In this document: positions 6,280-13,885 of the stretch, piece after piece
Layout of the letters: each line of letters starts with the position of its first letter
Position numbering within the stretch: the first letter of the stretch is position 1
NCBI GenBank assembly: GCA_903915615.1
Contig: CAIWTR010000266.1
Location: 1-15,196 of the forward strand
Direction: 5' to 3'
Length of the DNA stretch: 15,196 bases
From: an uncultured Armatimonadota bacterium
GTDB taxonomy: Bacteria; Armatimonadota; Armatimonadia; Armatimonadales; Armatimonadaceae
Notes under the pieces: model-generated
The model's input: only the letters and a program-made list of their open reading frames with translations
The model's database searches: none
What the model was told of the DNA's origin: nothing
Program-made: the position numbers and the translations under genes

Positions 6280-8775
6280 TTAGCGAGGAAATGGAAATGC
6301 TCCTGCTGGCGCAGCCGGACCACCCGCTGCAACCTTAGGATCAAGCTGATCATCGATTGCCTTCAGGAGGTCATGCAAGTGCGCACGTGTTGCACGGTCT
6401 ACCGCACGACCCGCTGCGTTCTTGACCTGCCCACGGAGCGTTACCAACGTCTGGCGTGCAAGGGACTTGCCATCTCCGGAACCGGTGAGCTTGCCACCAA
6501 ATGTGGACACAAAGGTCCTCTGAAGGTTACGACGATACAGATCAACCACTGGCTTAGCCGAAACCAATTCACTAAAGATGCCCGTTCGAAGGTCATCAAA
6601 GAGATTGGCCACCGTGTAGGCGCTCTTTGGAGTAAGCGCTTCCTGCTCAGACATCCGCTTTAGACGGCTATCCTGAAGCAAGCCAGACAGAATACCGGTT
6701 TGGCTTGCAAGGACTGCATCGGCAATACCAGATGGGTTGAACTTGCGTGTGATATCCGGGCGAACCATGATGGCTGGCGTTTGGAACAGCTGTTCGTTGT
6801 AGAGGCGGACAGCAGCACGTTGCTTGCCAGCAGGCACTGGAGTGTAGTTGACTTGCGTCCCTTGTCCAGCGTGTTGGTTGTTTTCAATCATCCCACCAAC
6901 GACTGCAAGGACGTGACGCAGCTCCATGCCACGCTGTCCCATGACTGTATTGTAGGCATCTGCCAACATTTCATAGTCTTCACCAGGCTTTGCGGCGGCC
7001 TTTACCAAGAAGCCCATGACACGATCGATGTTCTTCAAGCCCAAACGGGTTGCTTCGACGGTGTCATCGCCAAGATCTTCACTTTGACGTGTTGGATCCT
7101 CTGGCGACTGGTTACCAAAGCGAAGCATCGGATTCTGTGTCTGGCGGTTGGCAATAGCCTTGAGCGCAGGAACTTCTTCCGCAGGTGTTTTGGCACCAGG
7201 AATAGCACCGTAGCCATACTCGATTGCAAAGTAGTCATAAGGACCAAGCTTTGGAATCAATCGAGCTCCATCACCAGGCTGTGCCACGTAGTTGAAGCGT
7301 CCGTAGTCCATGATGGACGACTCGTCTCCCCACTTCTCTGTCCACTCTTTGGAGCGAAGCTGCTTGATGGAGTATGTCGAGGATGCCCGCATGTTGTGTG
7401 GAAGTCCGAGCGTATGCCCAACTTCGTGTGTCACAACATATGCCAGAAGGTCTCCCTGGAGGCTCTCGGGCAGTGGAAGCTTCTGTGCACGAGGGTCATT
7501 TGGGGAAACTTGGGCAAAGTACCAGTTGTTGCTGAGTTTCAGAACCGAATGGAAGATTTTTGGTGAACCATTCAGAATTTCGCCGGTACGCGGATCAGAA
7601 ATGTGTGGGCCGTAGGCATTTTCAATGCCACTAGGCAGCCAGCGGATGACCGTGTAGCGTACATCGTCTTGGTCGAATTCAGGATCTTCAGCCTTGGTTG
7701 GGATGTCGCGGCACACGATGGCATTTTTGTAGCCAATCTTCTCGAAGGCAGCGTTCCACTCTTCGACGCCACGCTTTACGTAAGGCTTCCACTTTGCTGG
7801 AATCTCAGAGCCAAGGTAGTACGTGATCGGAGTGACAGGCTCGGAGAGAGCCGCGCGTGGATCCTTCTTCTCTAACCGCCATCGGTCGAGAATCGTAATC
7901 GTCTTGACAGGAGCTTCCGATGTACCAAATTCATAGTGGCTGGTAGAGAACCATCCAACACGTGAATCCGCCATACGGGCCATCATCGGCTTTTCAGGCA
8001 GTGCTACGATCGAATGGTGCAGACCAACGGTGATTGCATCGGTGCTCGCATCACGTGATGGACCATCACCGCCGCGACGACCGAGTGGACTTCCTCCACC
8101 ACCAGCAACAAAAGTTGCCGTGAGTTTGACTTCGATGTTCTTCGGATAGGACTTTACCGAGTCGATAAACGTTCGGCTTGGGTCCATCCGGGATGCACCG
8201 ATCGAGCCCTTGGCCGAAAACTCAGCCATGTCACCGGTGTAAACATTTGTGACATCGATGACAACAGAGTCCTTGTTACCCGTCGTTTTGATGTCAAATG
8301 TCGCGATAATCGGCTCTACTTTTGCCATCAACAAGGAGCGCGTCATGTCGCCCGCAGGATCATCGGCGCGGACAGTATGCGTTACCGAGCGCAGGAGGAT
8401 TTTGTCTCCACGACGCTCGAAGCGGACAACTCTGTCCTGAACTTCGGTCTGTCCAAAGCCGTAAAACGTTGGGGACTTATCGAGTGTGGTGACCCACAAC
8501 ACTTCGCTACCCAGCTTATCGGCAGGAATTTCCCAGTAGTACTTTTCATCAATCTGATGCGTCATGAACAAGCCATCATCAGATTTGGCATCCTTGGTGA
8601 TGACTTCTGCATAAGGCTTCATCTTTGCAGGAGCACCCGCAGGACCGCCCGGACCACCAGGTCCCTGCATTCCGCCACGCGGTCCGCCAGGTCCAGGACC
8701 ACCAGGTCCCTGAGCCAACGCACCGGCCAACATGGCCACACTCAAAACAGCACTAAGTATCAGCTTTCCCTGCAC
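6280..8775 (-). CDS. Exported zinc-dependent metalloprotease (DUF5117/DUF4953 type)
   Basis: An 831-residue exported metzincin-like protease. A signal peptide with core LILSAVLSVAMLAGAL ends at a probable cleavage after ALA (residue 21). Residues 22–49 are an almost pure Gly/Pro linker. The DUF5117-type domain follows (about 60–310). The catalytic site is THEVGHTLGLPH, with His450, Glu451, His454 and His460 forming the HExxHxxGxxH zinc motif, and a Met-turn SSIMDYGRFNY (486–496). The C-terminal DUF4953-type half is helical and ends in another Ala/Gly/Pro-rich tail. The start is GTG at 8775, supported by a GAGG site seven bases upstream. It stands alone, between deoC and recO, with its own terminator. 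Substrate is unknown; homologs are common among secreted proteins of Bacteroidota, Planctomycetota and Armatimonadota. Family is confident. Confidence 0.94.
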   Translation of the reverse strand: MQGKLILSAVLSVAMLAGALAQGPGGPGPGGPRGGMQGPGGPGGPAGAPAKMKPYAEVITKDAKSDDGLFMTHQIDEKYYWEIPADKLGSEVLWVTTLDKSPTFYGFGQTEVQDRVVRFERRGDKILLRSVTHTVRADDPAGDMTRSLLMAKVEPIIATFDIKTTGNKDSVVIDVTNVYTGDMAEFSAKGSIGASRMDPSRTFIDSVKSYPKNIEVKLTATFVAGGGGSPLGRRGGDGPSRDASTDAITVGLHHSIVALPEKPMMARMADSRVGWFSTSHYEFGTSEAPVKTITILDRWRLEKKDPRAALSEPVTPITYYLGSEIPAKWKPYVKRGVEEWNAAFEKIGYKNAIVCRDIPTKAEDPEFDQDDVRYTVIRWLPSGIENAYGPHISDPRTGEILNGSPKIFHSVLKLSNNWYFAQVSPNDPRAQKLPLPESLQGDLLAYVVTHEVGHTLGLPHNMRASSTYSIKQLRSKEWTEKWGDESSIMDYGRFNYVAQPGDGARLIPKLGPYDYFAIEYGYGAIPGAKTPAEEVPALKAIANRQTQNPMLRFGNQSPEDPTRQSEDLGDDTVEATRLGLKNIDRVMGFLVKAAAKPGEDYEMLADAYNTVMGQRGMELRHVLAVVGGMIENNQHAGQGTQVNYTPVPAGKQRAAVRLYNEQLFQTPAIMVRPDITRKFNPSGIADAVLASQTGILSGLLQDSRLKRMSEQEALTPKSAYTVANLFDDLRTGIFSELVSAKPVVDLYRRNLQRTFVSTFGGKLTGSGDGKSLARQTLVTLRGQVKNAAGRAVDRATRAHLHDLLKAIDDQLDPKVAAGGPAAPAGAFPFPR
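8651..8712. repeat. 17-bp direct repeats in the Gly/Pro-rich linker coding region
   Basis: The sequence GGACCACCAGGTCCCTG occurs exactly at 8651–8667 and again at 8696–8712, 45 bp (15 codons) apart. It lies in the part of the metalloprotease gene that encodes the Gly/Pro-rich segment after the signal peptide. Related GGTCC/CCAGG units lie between them. The spacing keeps frame, so slippage would lengthen or shorten the linker without breaking the gene. Confidence 0.8.
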
Positions 8776-8782
8776 GATGAAA

Positions 8783-8798
8783 CCTCGTTTCGTTTATA
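8783..8798 (-). promoter_or_regulatory. Possible -10 box and ribosome site of the metalloprotease gene
   Basis: On the minus strand TATAAA (8798–8793) precedes GAGG (8786–8783), which is seven bases from the GTG start. The TATAAA fits a -10 box, placing the transcript start near 8786 with a very short leader. No good -35 box is seen at the usual distance, so the promoter part is tentative; the ribosome site is better supported. Confidence 0.35.
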
Positions 8799-8821
8799 AC
8801 AACCGATTCCGGATCGATTTT

Positions 8822-8850
8822 CTAGGATACCGTACGCGGTAAGAACCTAG
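8822..8850 (-). other. Imperfect hairpin at the end of deoC
   Basis: CTAGG (8822–8826) pairs with CCTAG (8846–8850), and inside it TACCG (8828–8832) pairs with CGGTA (8837–8841), giving a two-part stem with an asymmetric internal loop. It overlaps the deoC stop codon. On the minus strand it is followed by an A-run rather than a T-run, so it is not a standard intrinsic terminator; it could protect the 3' end of the trp–deoC message or be chance. Confidence 0.4.
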
Positions 8851-9551
8851 TAGGAATTCGTGGTATTTACGGGTGCCCCGCCGTATTCGGCAAGAAGGGC
8901 GATACCTCCGGATGTTCCGAGGCGCGATGCCCCGGCACTCACCAACTCAGCAGCAAAGGCAAGGGATCGAATCCCCCCTGCTGCCTTGATACCAACCGAT
9001 TCGCTAACGGCTTGGCGCATCAGGGCGACATCCGCGGCTGTTGCACCCGTTGGTGCGAACCCGGTCGATGTCTTTACAAATGCTGCACCCGCTTCTTCTG
9101 CAAGCTTGGAAGTCCTTTGCTTCTCAGCATCGGTGAGATACGCACACTCGATGATGACCTTTACGATCGCACCACCAAGATTCGAGGCCGCAACGACGCG
9201 CTCAATTTCCTCAACAACGATCAGTTCAGCCCCGGATCTGAGCGCACTGATGTTGATGACCATGTCAACTTCATGTGCTCCATCGGCGACGACCAATGCC
9301 GCCTCAACTTCTTTTGCACCTGGCGCCGCAAGGCCGTGTGGAAAACCAATGACAGTACAAACCTTTGTCTCTGTGTCAGCGAGAATATCTGACGCATCTG
9401 CGACCCACGTGGGAAGGATACAAACGGATGCGAATCCGTATTCCGCCGCCTGCTCGACAAAGTCGATTGTTTCCCGCCGTGTTGCATCCGGGCGTAACAG
9501 CGTCTGATCAATCATCCGTGCGAGGTGTTGCTTGCTGGTGAATATACTCAT
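8847..9551 (-). CDS. deoC: Deoxyribose-phosphate aldolase
   Basis: Catalyses reversible cleavage of 2-deoxyribose 5-phosphate to glyceraldehyde 3-phosphate and acetaldehyde, in the cytoplasm. The 234-residue length fits the short bacterial DeoC class. A TIM barrel is evident, with IDQTLLRPDAT at the N-terminus, IGFPHG (68–73), and the three active-site residues in place: Asp96 in EVDMVINISAL, Lys160 in FVKTSTGF (the Schiff-base lysine) and Lys189 in VGIKAAGGIRS. These lysines separate it from the look-alike trp-pathway barrels TrpF and TrpC. The ATG start overlaps the trpA stop by four bases (ATGA) and has no separate ribosome site, so translation is probably coupled. Its place after trpA is unusual in terms of pathway, though mixed operons are common. 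The stop codon is TAG. Confidence 0.95.
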   Translation of the reverse strand: MSIFTSKQHLARMIDQTLLRPDATRRETIDFVEQAAEYGFASVCILPTWVADASDILADTETKVCTVIGFPHGLAAPGAKEVEAALVVADGAHEVDMVINISALRSGAELIVVEEIERVVAASNLGGAIVKVIIECAYLTDAEKQRTSKLAEEAGAAFVKTSTGFAPTGATAADVALMRQAVSESVGIKAAGGIRSLAFAAELVSAGASRLGTSGGIALLAEYGGAPVNTTNSY

Positions 9552-10339
9552 CGTTTGGTCGCTGCTTTCAATGTTGCCACGGTCTCTGCAAGCACATTCA
9601 AGTCTCGTGTCTCGTGCAGCTGCTGAACAATCCGGCTCCCCACAACAGCGCCATCGGCGACTGCAGACACAGCTCGAACATGGTCAGGGTGACTGATACC
9701 AAAACCGACACAAACTGGAACATCGGGAATATTGGTGCGAATGGTCGTAACCAGTTCAGAGACTCCAATCGTTGCGTTATCGTGCATCCCAGTGATGCCC
9801 GTTCGCGAAACACAGTAAATGAACCCGCCGGCGAAAGGCTTGACCTTATCCATGCGGACCTGTGTCGATGTTGGAGCTAGTAGGAATATAGTGTCCAAGC
9901 CAGCTACATTACTCGCAGCTTTCCATTCATCTGCTTCATCAGGAGAAAGGTCCGTCAAGATCGTAGCGTCTGCCCCGGCTGTAGCGGCTGCGTTTGCAAA
10001 TTCAGTCATGCCAAACTGCATTACAGGATTCCAAGATCCCATCAGCACGATCGGAACCGTAACGCCTGCTTCGCGGGCAATGCGTACATCGTCAATCACG
10101 GATGGTGGCGTTACGCCTGCCTCAAGTGCACGCATCGAGGATGCCTGAATTACCGGGCCATCCGCCAGCGGATCGCTGAACGGGATACCAAGTTCAATCA
10201 CATCGGCGCCCGCATCGGCAATCGTCTTCAACACCTTCCACGTCTCACCCGGAAATGGATCACCCGCCGTCACGAACACCACAAGCGCTGATTCATTCCG
10301 AAATTTCAGCGCTTCAAAACATGCCTGCAAGCGGCTCAT
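9548..10339 (-). CDS. trpA: Tryptophan synthase alpha subunit
   Basis: Cleaves indole-3-glycerol phosphate to indole and glyceraldehyde 3-phosphate; the indole is channelled to the beta subunit. The 263-residue TIM barrel has the usual length. Both catalytic acids are at the canonical places: Glu49 in VIELGIPFSDPLADGP and Asp60 in the same motif. The phosphate-binding end includes GFIYCVSRTGITG and VCVGFGISHPDHV, then GAVVGSRIV. One oddity: the strand that reads LMxYYNP or LMYANxV in many homologs is LMGSWNPV here, so the position of Salmonella Tyr102 appears to be Ser. The start overlaps the trpB stop by four bases (ATGA); a G-run (GGGGGGA) about ten bases upstream may serve as a ribosome site. 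It is the middle gene of trpB–trpA–deoC. Confidence 0.96.
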   Translation of the reverse strand: MSRLQACFEALKFRNESALVVFVTAGDPFPGETWKVLKTIADAGADVIELGIPFSDPLADGPVIQASSMRALEAGVTPPSVIDDVRIAREAGVTVPIVLMGSWNPVMQFGMTEFANAAATAGADATILTDLSPDEADEWKAASNVAGLDTIFLLAPTSTQVRMDKVKPFAGGFIYCVSRTGITGMHDNATIGVSELVTTIRTNIPDVPVCVGFGISHPDHVRAVSAVADGAVVGSRIVQQLHETRDLNVLAETVATLKAATKR

Positions 10340-11559
10340 ACGTGCATCCCCCCAAGACGTTCCGCAACAGCCTCGACATCTTTGTCACCACGTCCACTGA
10401 AGCAGACAACGATTGTCTGATCGGGCGACATCGTTGGAGCAAGCTTTCGCAGCTCTGCAAACGCGTGTGCCGTCTCAAGCGCCGGAAGTATCCCCTCGCG
10501 TCGGCTTACCCATTGAAGCGCATCTAGGGCTTCCTGATCATCAACCGCTGCATATTCTGCGCGGCCACGGTCCTTCAGCGATGCATGCTCAGGCCCAACA
10601 CCCGGGTAATCAAGTCCGGCAGACACACTGTGTGCTTCTGCAATCTGACCATGGGCATCCTGTAGCAGATACGTCAATGAACCATGCAGAACACCAGGAC
10701 GCCCAAGTGACAGCGTCGCCGCGTGGCGCGCGGTCCCGATACCGTCTCCGGCAGCTTCCACGCCGATCAGACGCACGCTTTCATCAGAGACAAACGGATG
10801 GAACATGCCCATCGCATTGGAACCGCCACCGACACACGCAAGGACGACATCTGGGAGGCGACCAGTCCGCTCGATCATTTGTGCGCGCGTCTCGCGTCCG
10901 ATGACGCTTTGGAAGTCCCGAACCATGGCGGGATAAGGATGCGGACCGACAACACTTCCGATGATGTAGTGGGTATCCGCCACATTGGTTACCCAGTCAC
11001 GAAGCGCTTCATTCGTCGCATCTTTGAGCGTCTTCGTTCCGCTCTCAACCGGCCGCACTTCAGCGCCGAGGAGCTGCATCCGGAACACGTTAAGCCGCTG
11101 ACGTTTGACATCTTCAGCGCCCATGTAGACGCAACATTGAAACCCAAACTTCGCACAAACGGTCGCGGTAGCGACACCGTGTTGGCCTGCTCCCGTTTCC
11201 GCGATGATGCGCGGCTTGCCCATTTTTCGGGCCAGAAGAATTTGTCCAATGGTGTTGTTGATTTTGTGGGCACCGGTATGACAGAGGTCTTCACGTTTGA
11301 GGTAAATCTTCGCGCCACCCAGCTCATTTGTCAGATTCTCAGCAAATGTCAGAGGCGTTGGTCGGCCAACATATTCCTGAAGATGCCGATCGAACTCAGC
11401 AATAAACTCGGGATCGGTGCGCGCTTCTTCGTAGCGTCGTGAAAGTTCATCGAGCGCAGGGACAAGCGTCTCGGGAACGAAGCGTCCACCGAAAGGGCCA
11501 AAGTGGCCACGTGCATCCGGTTCGGATGAAAAGGAAGGTCCTTGAATCAGCGAAGACAT
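10336..11559 (-). CDS. trpB: Tryptophan synthase beta subunit
   Basis: PLP enzyme that condenses indole with L-serine to make tryptophan, working with TrpA. With ATG 11559 as the start the protein has 407 residues, close to the normal length. Landmarks are FGPFGGRFVPETL near the N-terminus, the PLP lysine Lys99 in HTGAHKINN, catalytic Glu121 in AETGAGQHG, the phosphate loop GGGSNAMG, the LQDAHGQ segment and the C-terminal SGRGDKD with Ser388. The frame extends upstream to GTG 11619, adding 20 residues (MCFQGYGVAENRASRWYTSP) that do not look like TrpB and would run through the divergent promoter region, so I prefer 11559. That ATG has no ribosome site but sits six bases after TACACT on the minus strand, suggesting a leaderless transcript. 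It is the classic TrpB1 type. Confidence 0.96.
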   Translation of the reverse strand: MSSLIQGPSFSSEPDARGHFGPFGGRFVPETLVPALDELSRRYEEARTDPEFIAEFDRHLQEYVGRPTPLTFAENLTNELGGAKIYLKREDLCHTGAHKINNTIGQILLARKMGKPRIIAETGAGQHGVATATVCAKFGFQCCVYMGAEDVKRQRLNVFRMQLLGAEVRPVESGTKTLKDATNEALRDWVTNVADTHYIIGSVVGPHPYPAMVRDFQSVIGRETRAQMIERTGRLPDVVLACVGGGSNAMGMFHPFVSDESVRLIGVEAAGDGIGTARHAATLSLGRPGVLHGSLTYLLQDAHGQIAEAHSVSAGLDYPGVGPEHASLKDRGRAEYAAVDDQEALDALQWVSRREGILPALETAHAFAELRKLAPTMSPDQTIVVCFSGRGDKDVEAVAERLGGMHV

Positions 11560-11565
11560 GGGCGA

Positions 11566-11571
11566 AGTGTA
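11566..11571 (-). promoter_or_regulatory. Candidate -10 box of a leaderless trpB promoter
   Basis: Read on the minus strand, TACACT lies exactly six bases before the trpB ATG, the spacing that would place the first transcribed base on the start codon. No Shine-Dalgarno sequence lies upstream of the ATG, which agrees with leaderless translation. The sequence 17 bases further upstream (CAGAAA) is a weak -35 match. Confidence 0.4.
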
Positions 11572-11627
11572 CCACCGTGATGCCCTATTTTCTGCCACCC
11601 CATAGCCTTGAAAACACACGGTAAATG

Positions 11628-11633
11628 TATACT
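11628..11633 (+). promoter_or_regulatory. Candidate -10 box of a leaderless hydrolase promoter
   Basis: TATACT lies seven bases before the GTG at 11641, and there is no ribosome site between them. This is the arrangement of leaderless genes. A TTGAAA at 11608–11613 resembles a -35 box but is only 14 bases away, shorter than usual. It faces away from the trpB promoter in the same 81-bp gap. Confidence 0.5.
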
Positions 11634-11640
11634 AACTCTC

Positions 11641-12438
11641 GTGTCCGACGCCATTAAACTGACATCCACAATTGTCGATTCTGACGGTCTCTCCATCCAT
11701 TGGCAGCAGGCGGGAAGTCAAGTCCCGGATGTCCTTTGCATTCATGGATTTTCAAGCTCATTTCGCCGTAACTGGTACGGAGCTGGCTGGGTCAGAGCCT
11801 TTCTGGATGCTGGTTATTCTCCGTTTGGGCCGGATCTCCGTGGCCATGGTCAGAGTGACAAACCCCACGTCCATGGTGCCTACTTCCCATTGGTCCACAT
11901 GGATGACCTTCTTGCAGGGTTGAGCGTGTTAGAAGCAGGTCGCGTGCATGTCGTCGGGTTTTCGATGGGAGCGGCCATCGCTTTACAGTTTGCAATGCTT
12001 CACCCTGAGAAGTGCAAATCACTTACCCTCATCGGCGTTGGTGACAAGATCATCGACACCTATCCTCCTCCCATGGAGCCGATGTGGATCGCGGATGCCC
12101 TCTCAACATCGCGGCCAGACTTGATTTCATCGTCGATTGGACGGACATTCCGTACCTTTGCAGAGCGGGGTCAGAACGACTTGGATGCCCTTGCAGCGAT
12201 GATGCGTACCGGCGGCTGGCCCGGTCGTATTGTGGAAAAGCGCCCATTGACGGTACCAACACAGCTGATTCTTGCCGAGCGGGATGCCTTTATGCCGACA
12301 TCCAGTCACCTCATCGATGCCATCACGCCCCAAAACGTGACTATGATTGAAGGGACAGATCACCTTAGTCTGGCTCTGTCACCACAAGCGGTTACATGCA
12401 CCGTGGACTTTATTGGAGCTGCCGATGTTTCGTCGTAA
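11641..12438 (+). CDS. Alpha/beta hydrolase fold protein
   Basis: A 265-residue cytoplasmic alpha/beta hydrolase (from GTG 11641) with the complete catalytic triad: Ser108 in the nucleophile elbow VVGFSMGAA, Asp215 in LAERDAFMP and His241 in EGTDHLSLAL. The oxyanion segment CIHGFSSSFRRNW (33–45) and FGPDLRGHGQSDKP (62–75) are typical of the esterase/haloperoxidase/MhpC-like group; the substrate cannot be named. The frame is open further upstream to TTG 11608, which would add 11 residues, but GTG 11641 fits the family better and lies seven bases after a TATACT box. The last 14 bases overlap the start of the phosphodiester glycosidase gene, so the two form an operon. Confidence 0.88.
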   Translation: MSDAIKLTSTIVDSDGLSIHWQQAGSQVPDVLCIHGFSSSFRRNWYGAGWVRAFLDAGYSPFGPDLRGHGQSDKPHVHGAYFPLVHMDDLLAGLSVLEAGRVHVVGFSMGAAIALQFAMLHPEKCKSLTLIGVGDKIIDTYPPPMEPMWIADALSTSRPDLISSSIGRTFRTFAERGQNDLDALAAMMRTGGWPGRIVEKRPLTVPTQLILAERDAFMPTSSHLIDAITPQNVTMIEGTDHLSLALSPQAVTCTVDFIGAADVSS

Positions 12439-13885
12439 TGCGGTTCAAACAGCACTCGTCCTGATGACGGCGACGTGCACCGGAGTACGCGCCTGGGCGC
12501 CGGAAGCCATCCACTACGAGCGTATCCTCGGGCAAGGAGTGGTCCTCAAGCAGGATCTCTATCCTGTCGATCACCCTGCCGGTCCGCTGGCTGTCCATAC
12601 ATTTGATGTAGACACGCACGTGCCGGGCGTTCGGATTAGTGCGGCCCTTGCCGGCGATACCGTCTGGGACACGGATGCCACATTAGGCCGGGAAGTCGTT
12701 TCAAAATTGGCATCCCGGCGGAAAGCACTCGCAGCGGTGAATGCCGGTTTCTTTCCGTTTGCTGGAAACCCTATTGGCCTCCACATGGAGGATGGAAACC
12801 TCATCACAGAGCCAACCAAGCAGCGTTCATCATTTCTTCGGCTGAAAAACGGCTCCTATGCGATCGCTTCGTACGCCTTCAAGGCCACAGTTACGATTGG
12901 TGCCGTTTCCATTCCACTGAATGGGCTTAACCGAAAGCCAGAAGCGATGGCAGAAAACATCGCGTTTACATCCCAGTTCGGCAAGGAAACGGTGAAGCTG
13001 GATAATCGCTATTGGCTCCAGCTGGATGTTCCAAACGGCTCACTACAAACGGGTAGTGTGAGTGGTCGCGTGTCGCTGACCGAAAAAGTCCCACAGGTGA
13101 TGATTCCGGCAAATACGGTCGTAATCGCCATCGGGCAGCAGACATATGACTTACTAAGACCAATCATTGTCGACGGAAGCACAGCGGTCGTGTCTTGCGA
13201 GCTTAAGCCTCTCGATTCCGATGCGCCGCTTGCCGAAGACATTTCGGATGCAGTTACCGGGGCTCCCCGCATCCTGACAAATGGCAAGGTTGATGTTCGC
13301 TACAAACAAGAAAAGATGTCGGAGTCGTTTAGTACCGTTCGGCATCCGCGTACAGCCGTGGGAATTCGCCCGGATGGCAGTGTTGTCCTTGTCACCGTCG
13401 ATGGTCGTCAAGCGACTCTTAGCCGCGGTGCGTCGCTGTCGGAGCTTGCGGCAATCCTGATTTCACAAGGGGCCACGCAGGGCTTAAACCTCGATGGCGG
13501 TGGAAGTAGTGCTGCCATCGCGAGAAACCTTGTGGTGAATTCACCATCGGATGGTTCACAGCGTCCTGTCGCGGATGCCCTCCTCATTTCAGGAGAGCCA
13601 CCTGCAGGAAGTGCAGAACCATTCGCAATCACGGGCCTCGCGCAAAGCCCATTGGCGATTGGCGATGTGAGCGATCTTAAGGACACCAGTGGGCGCCCGG
13701 TGGAAACGGGAATCTGGGGCACGGATGGCAAGGGTGTGTTCATCGACCAGGGAGGCAGACTCCGTGTGATGCGGGCGGGAACGAGCAAGATTTCCATCGC
13801 GTATCCCGGTAAAGAAGCCTTGGTAACCGTGAAAACAGTCGACCCTAATCCATCCGTGAAGCCTAAATCCCCGCCAGTAAAATAG
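12425..13885 (+). CDS. Exported phosphodiester glycosidase family protein (NAGPA domain)
   Basis: The 486-residue protein starts at ATG 12425, chosen because GGAG lies six bases upstream and a signal peptide follows (FRRN, then a hydrophobic stretch 6–20, likely cut near VRAWA). The frame extends to TTG 12347 inside the hydrolase gene, but that is unlikely. The NAGPA/DUF2233 domain (about 60–390) shows ALAAVNAGFFPF (101–112), PRTAVGI (308–314), VTVDGRQ (323–329), NLDGGGSS (355–362) and NSPSDGSQRPVADALLIS (372–389). The human relative uncovers mannose-6-phosphate on lysosomal enzymes; bacterial members are thought to remove sugars from phosphodiesters, with substrate unknown here. Residues 400–471 resemble a bacterial Ig-like (BIG2-type) domain, ending in a Pro/Lys tail (VKPKSPPVK). 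The tail, with its TAG stop, is the first unit of a 102-bp tandem array. Confidence 0.9.
   Translation: MFRRNAVQTALVLMTATCTGVRAWAPEAIHYERILGQGVVLKQDLYPVDHPAGPLAVHTFDVDTHVPGVRISAALAGDTVWDTDATLGREVVSKLASRRKALAAVNAGFFPFAGNPIGLHMEDGNLITEPTKQRSSFLRLKNGSYAIASYAFKATVTIGAVSIPLNGLNRKPEAMAENIAFTSQFGKETVKLDNRYWLQLDVPNGSLQTGSVSGRVSLTEKVPQVMIPANTVVIAIGQQTYDLLRPIIVDGSTAVVSCELKPLDSDAPLAEDISDAVTGAPRILTNGKVDVRYKQEKMSESFSTVRHPRTAVGIRPDGSVVLVTVDGRQATLSRGASLSELAAILISQGATQGLNLDGGGSSAAIARNLVVNSPSDGSQRPVADALLISGEPPAGSAEPFAITGLAQSPLAIGDVSDLKDTSGRPVETGIWGTDGKGVFIDQGGRLRVMRAGTSKISIAYPGKEALVTVKTVDPNPSVKPKSPPVK

Noticed and set aside
6700..7566. 288-codon plus-strand open frame opposite the metalloprotease
   Set aside because: Antisense to a gene with a clear zinc motif; rich in Cys and Trp without family features, so it is a shadow frame.
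8822..8850. Intrinsic terminator for the trp–deoC operon
   Set aside because: The stem is split by an asymmetric loop and is followed by an A-run, not a T-run, on the minus strand; kept only as a hairpin.
8860..9507. 215-codon plus-strand open frame opposite deoC
   Set aside because: Its low-complexity Ala/Ser/Thr make-up mirrors deoC codons; deoC has all its catalytic residues.
10723..11442. 239-codon plus-strand open frame opposite trpB
   Set aside because: It lies entirely antisense to the well-supported trpB gene, has no recognisable domain, and reads as a composition shadow.
11560..11619. 20-residue N-terminal extension of TrpB from GTG 11619
   Set aside because: The extra residues do not resemble TrpB and would cross the divergent promoter region; ATG 11559 gives normal length.
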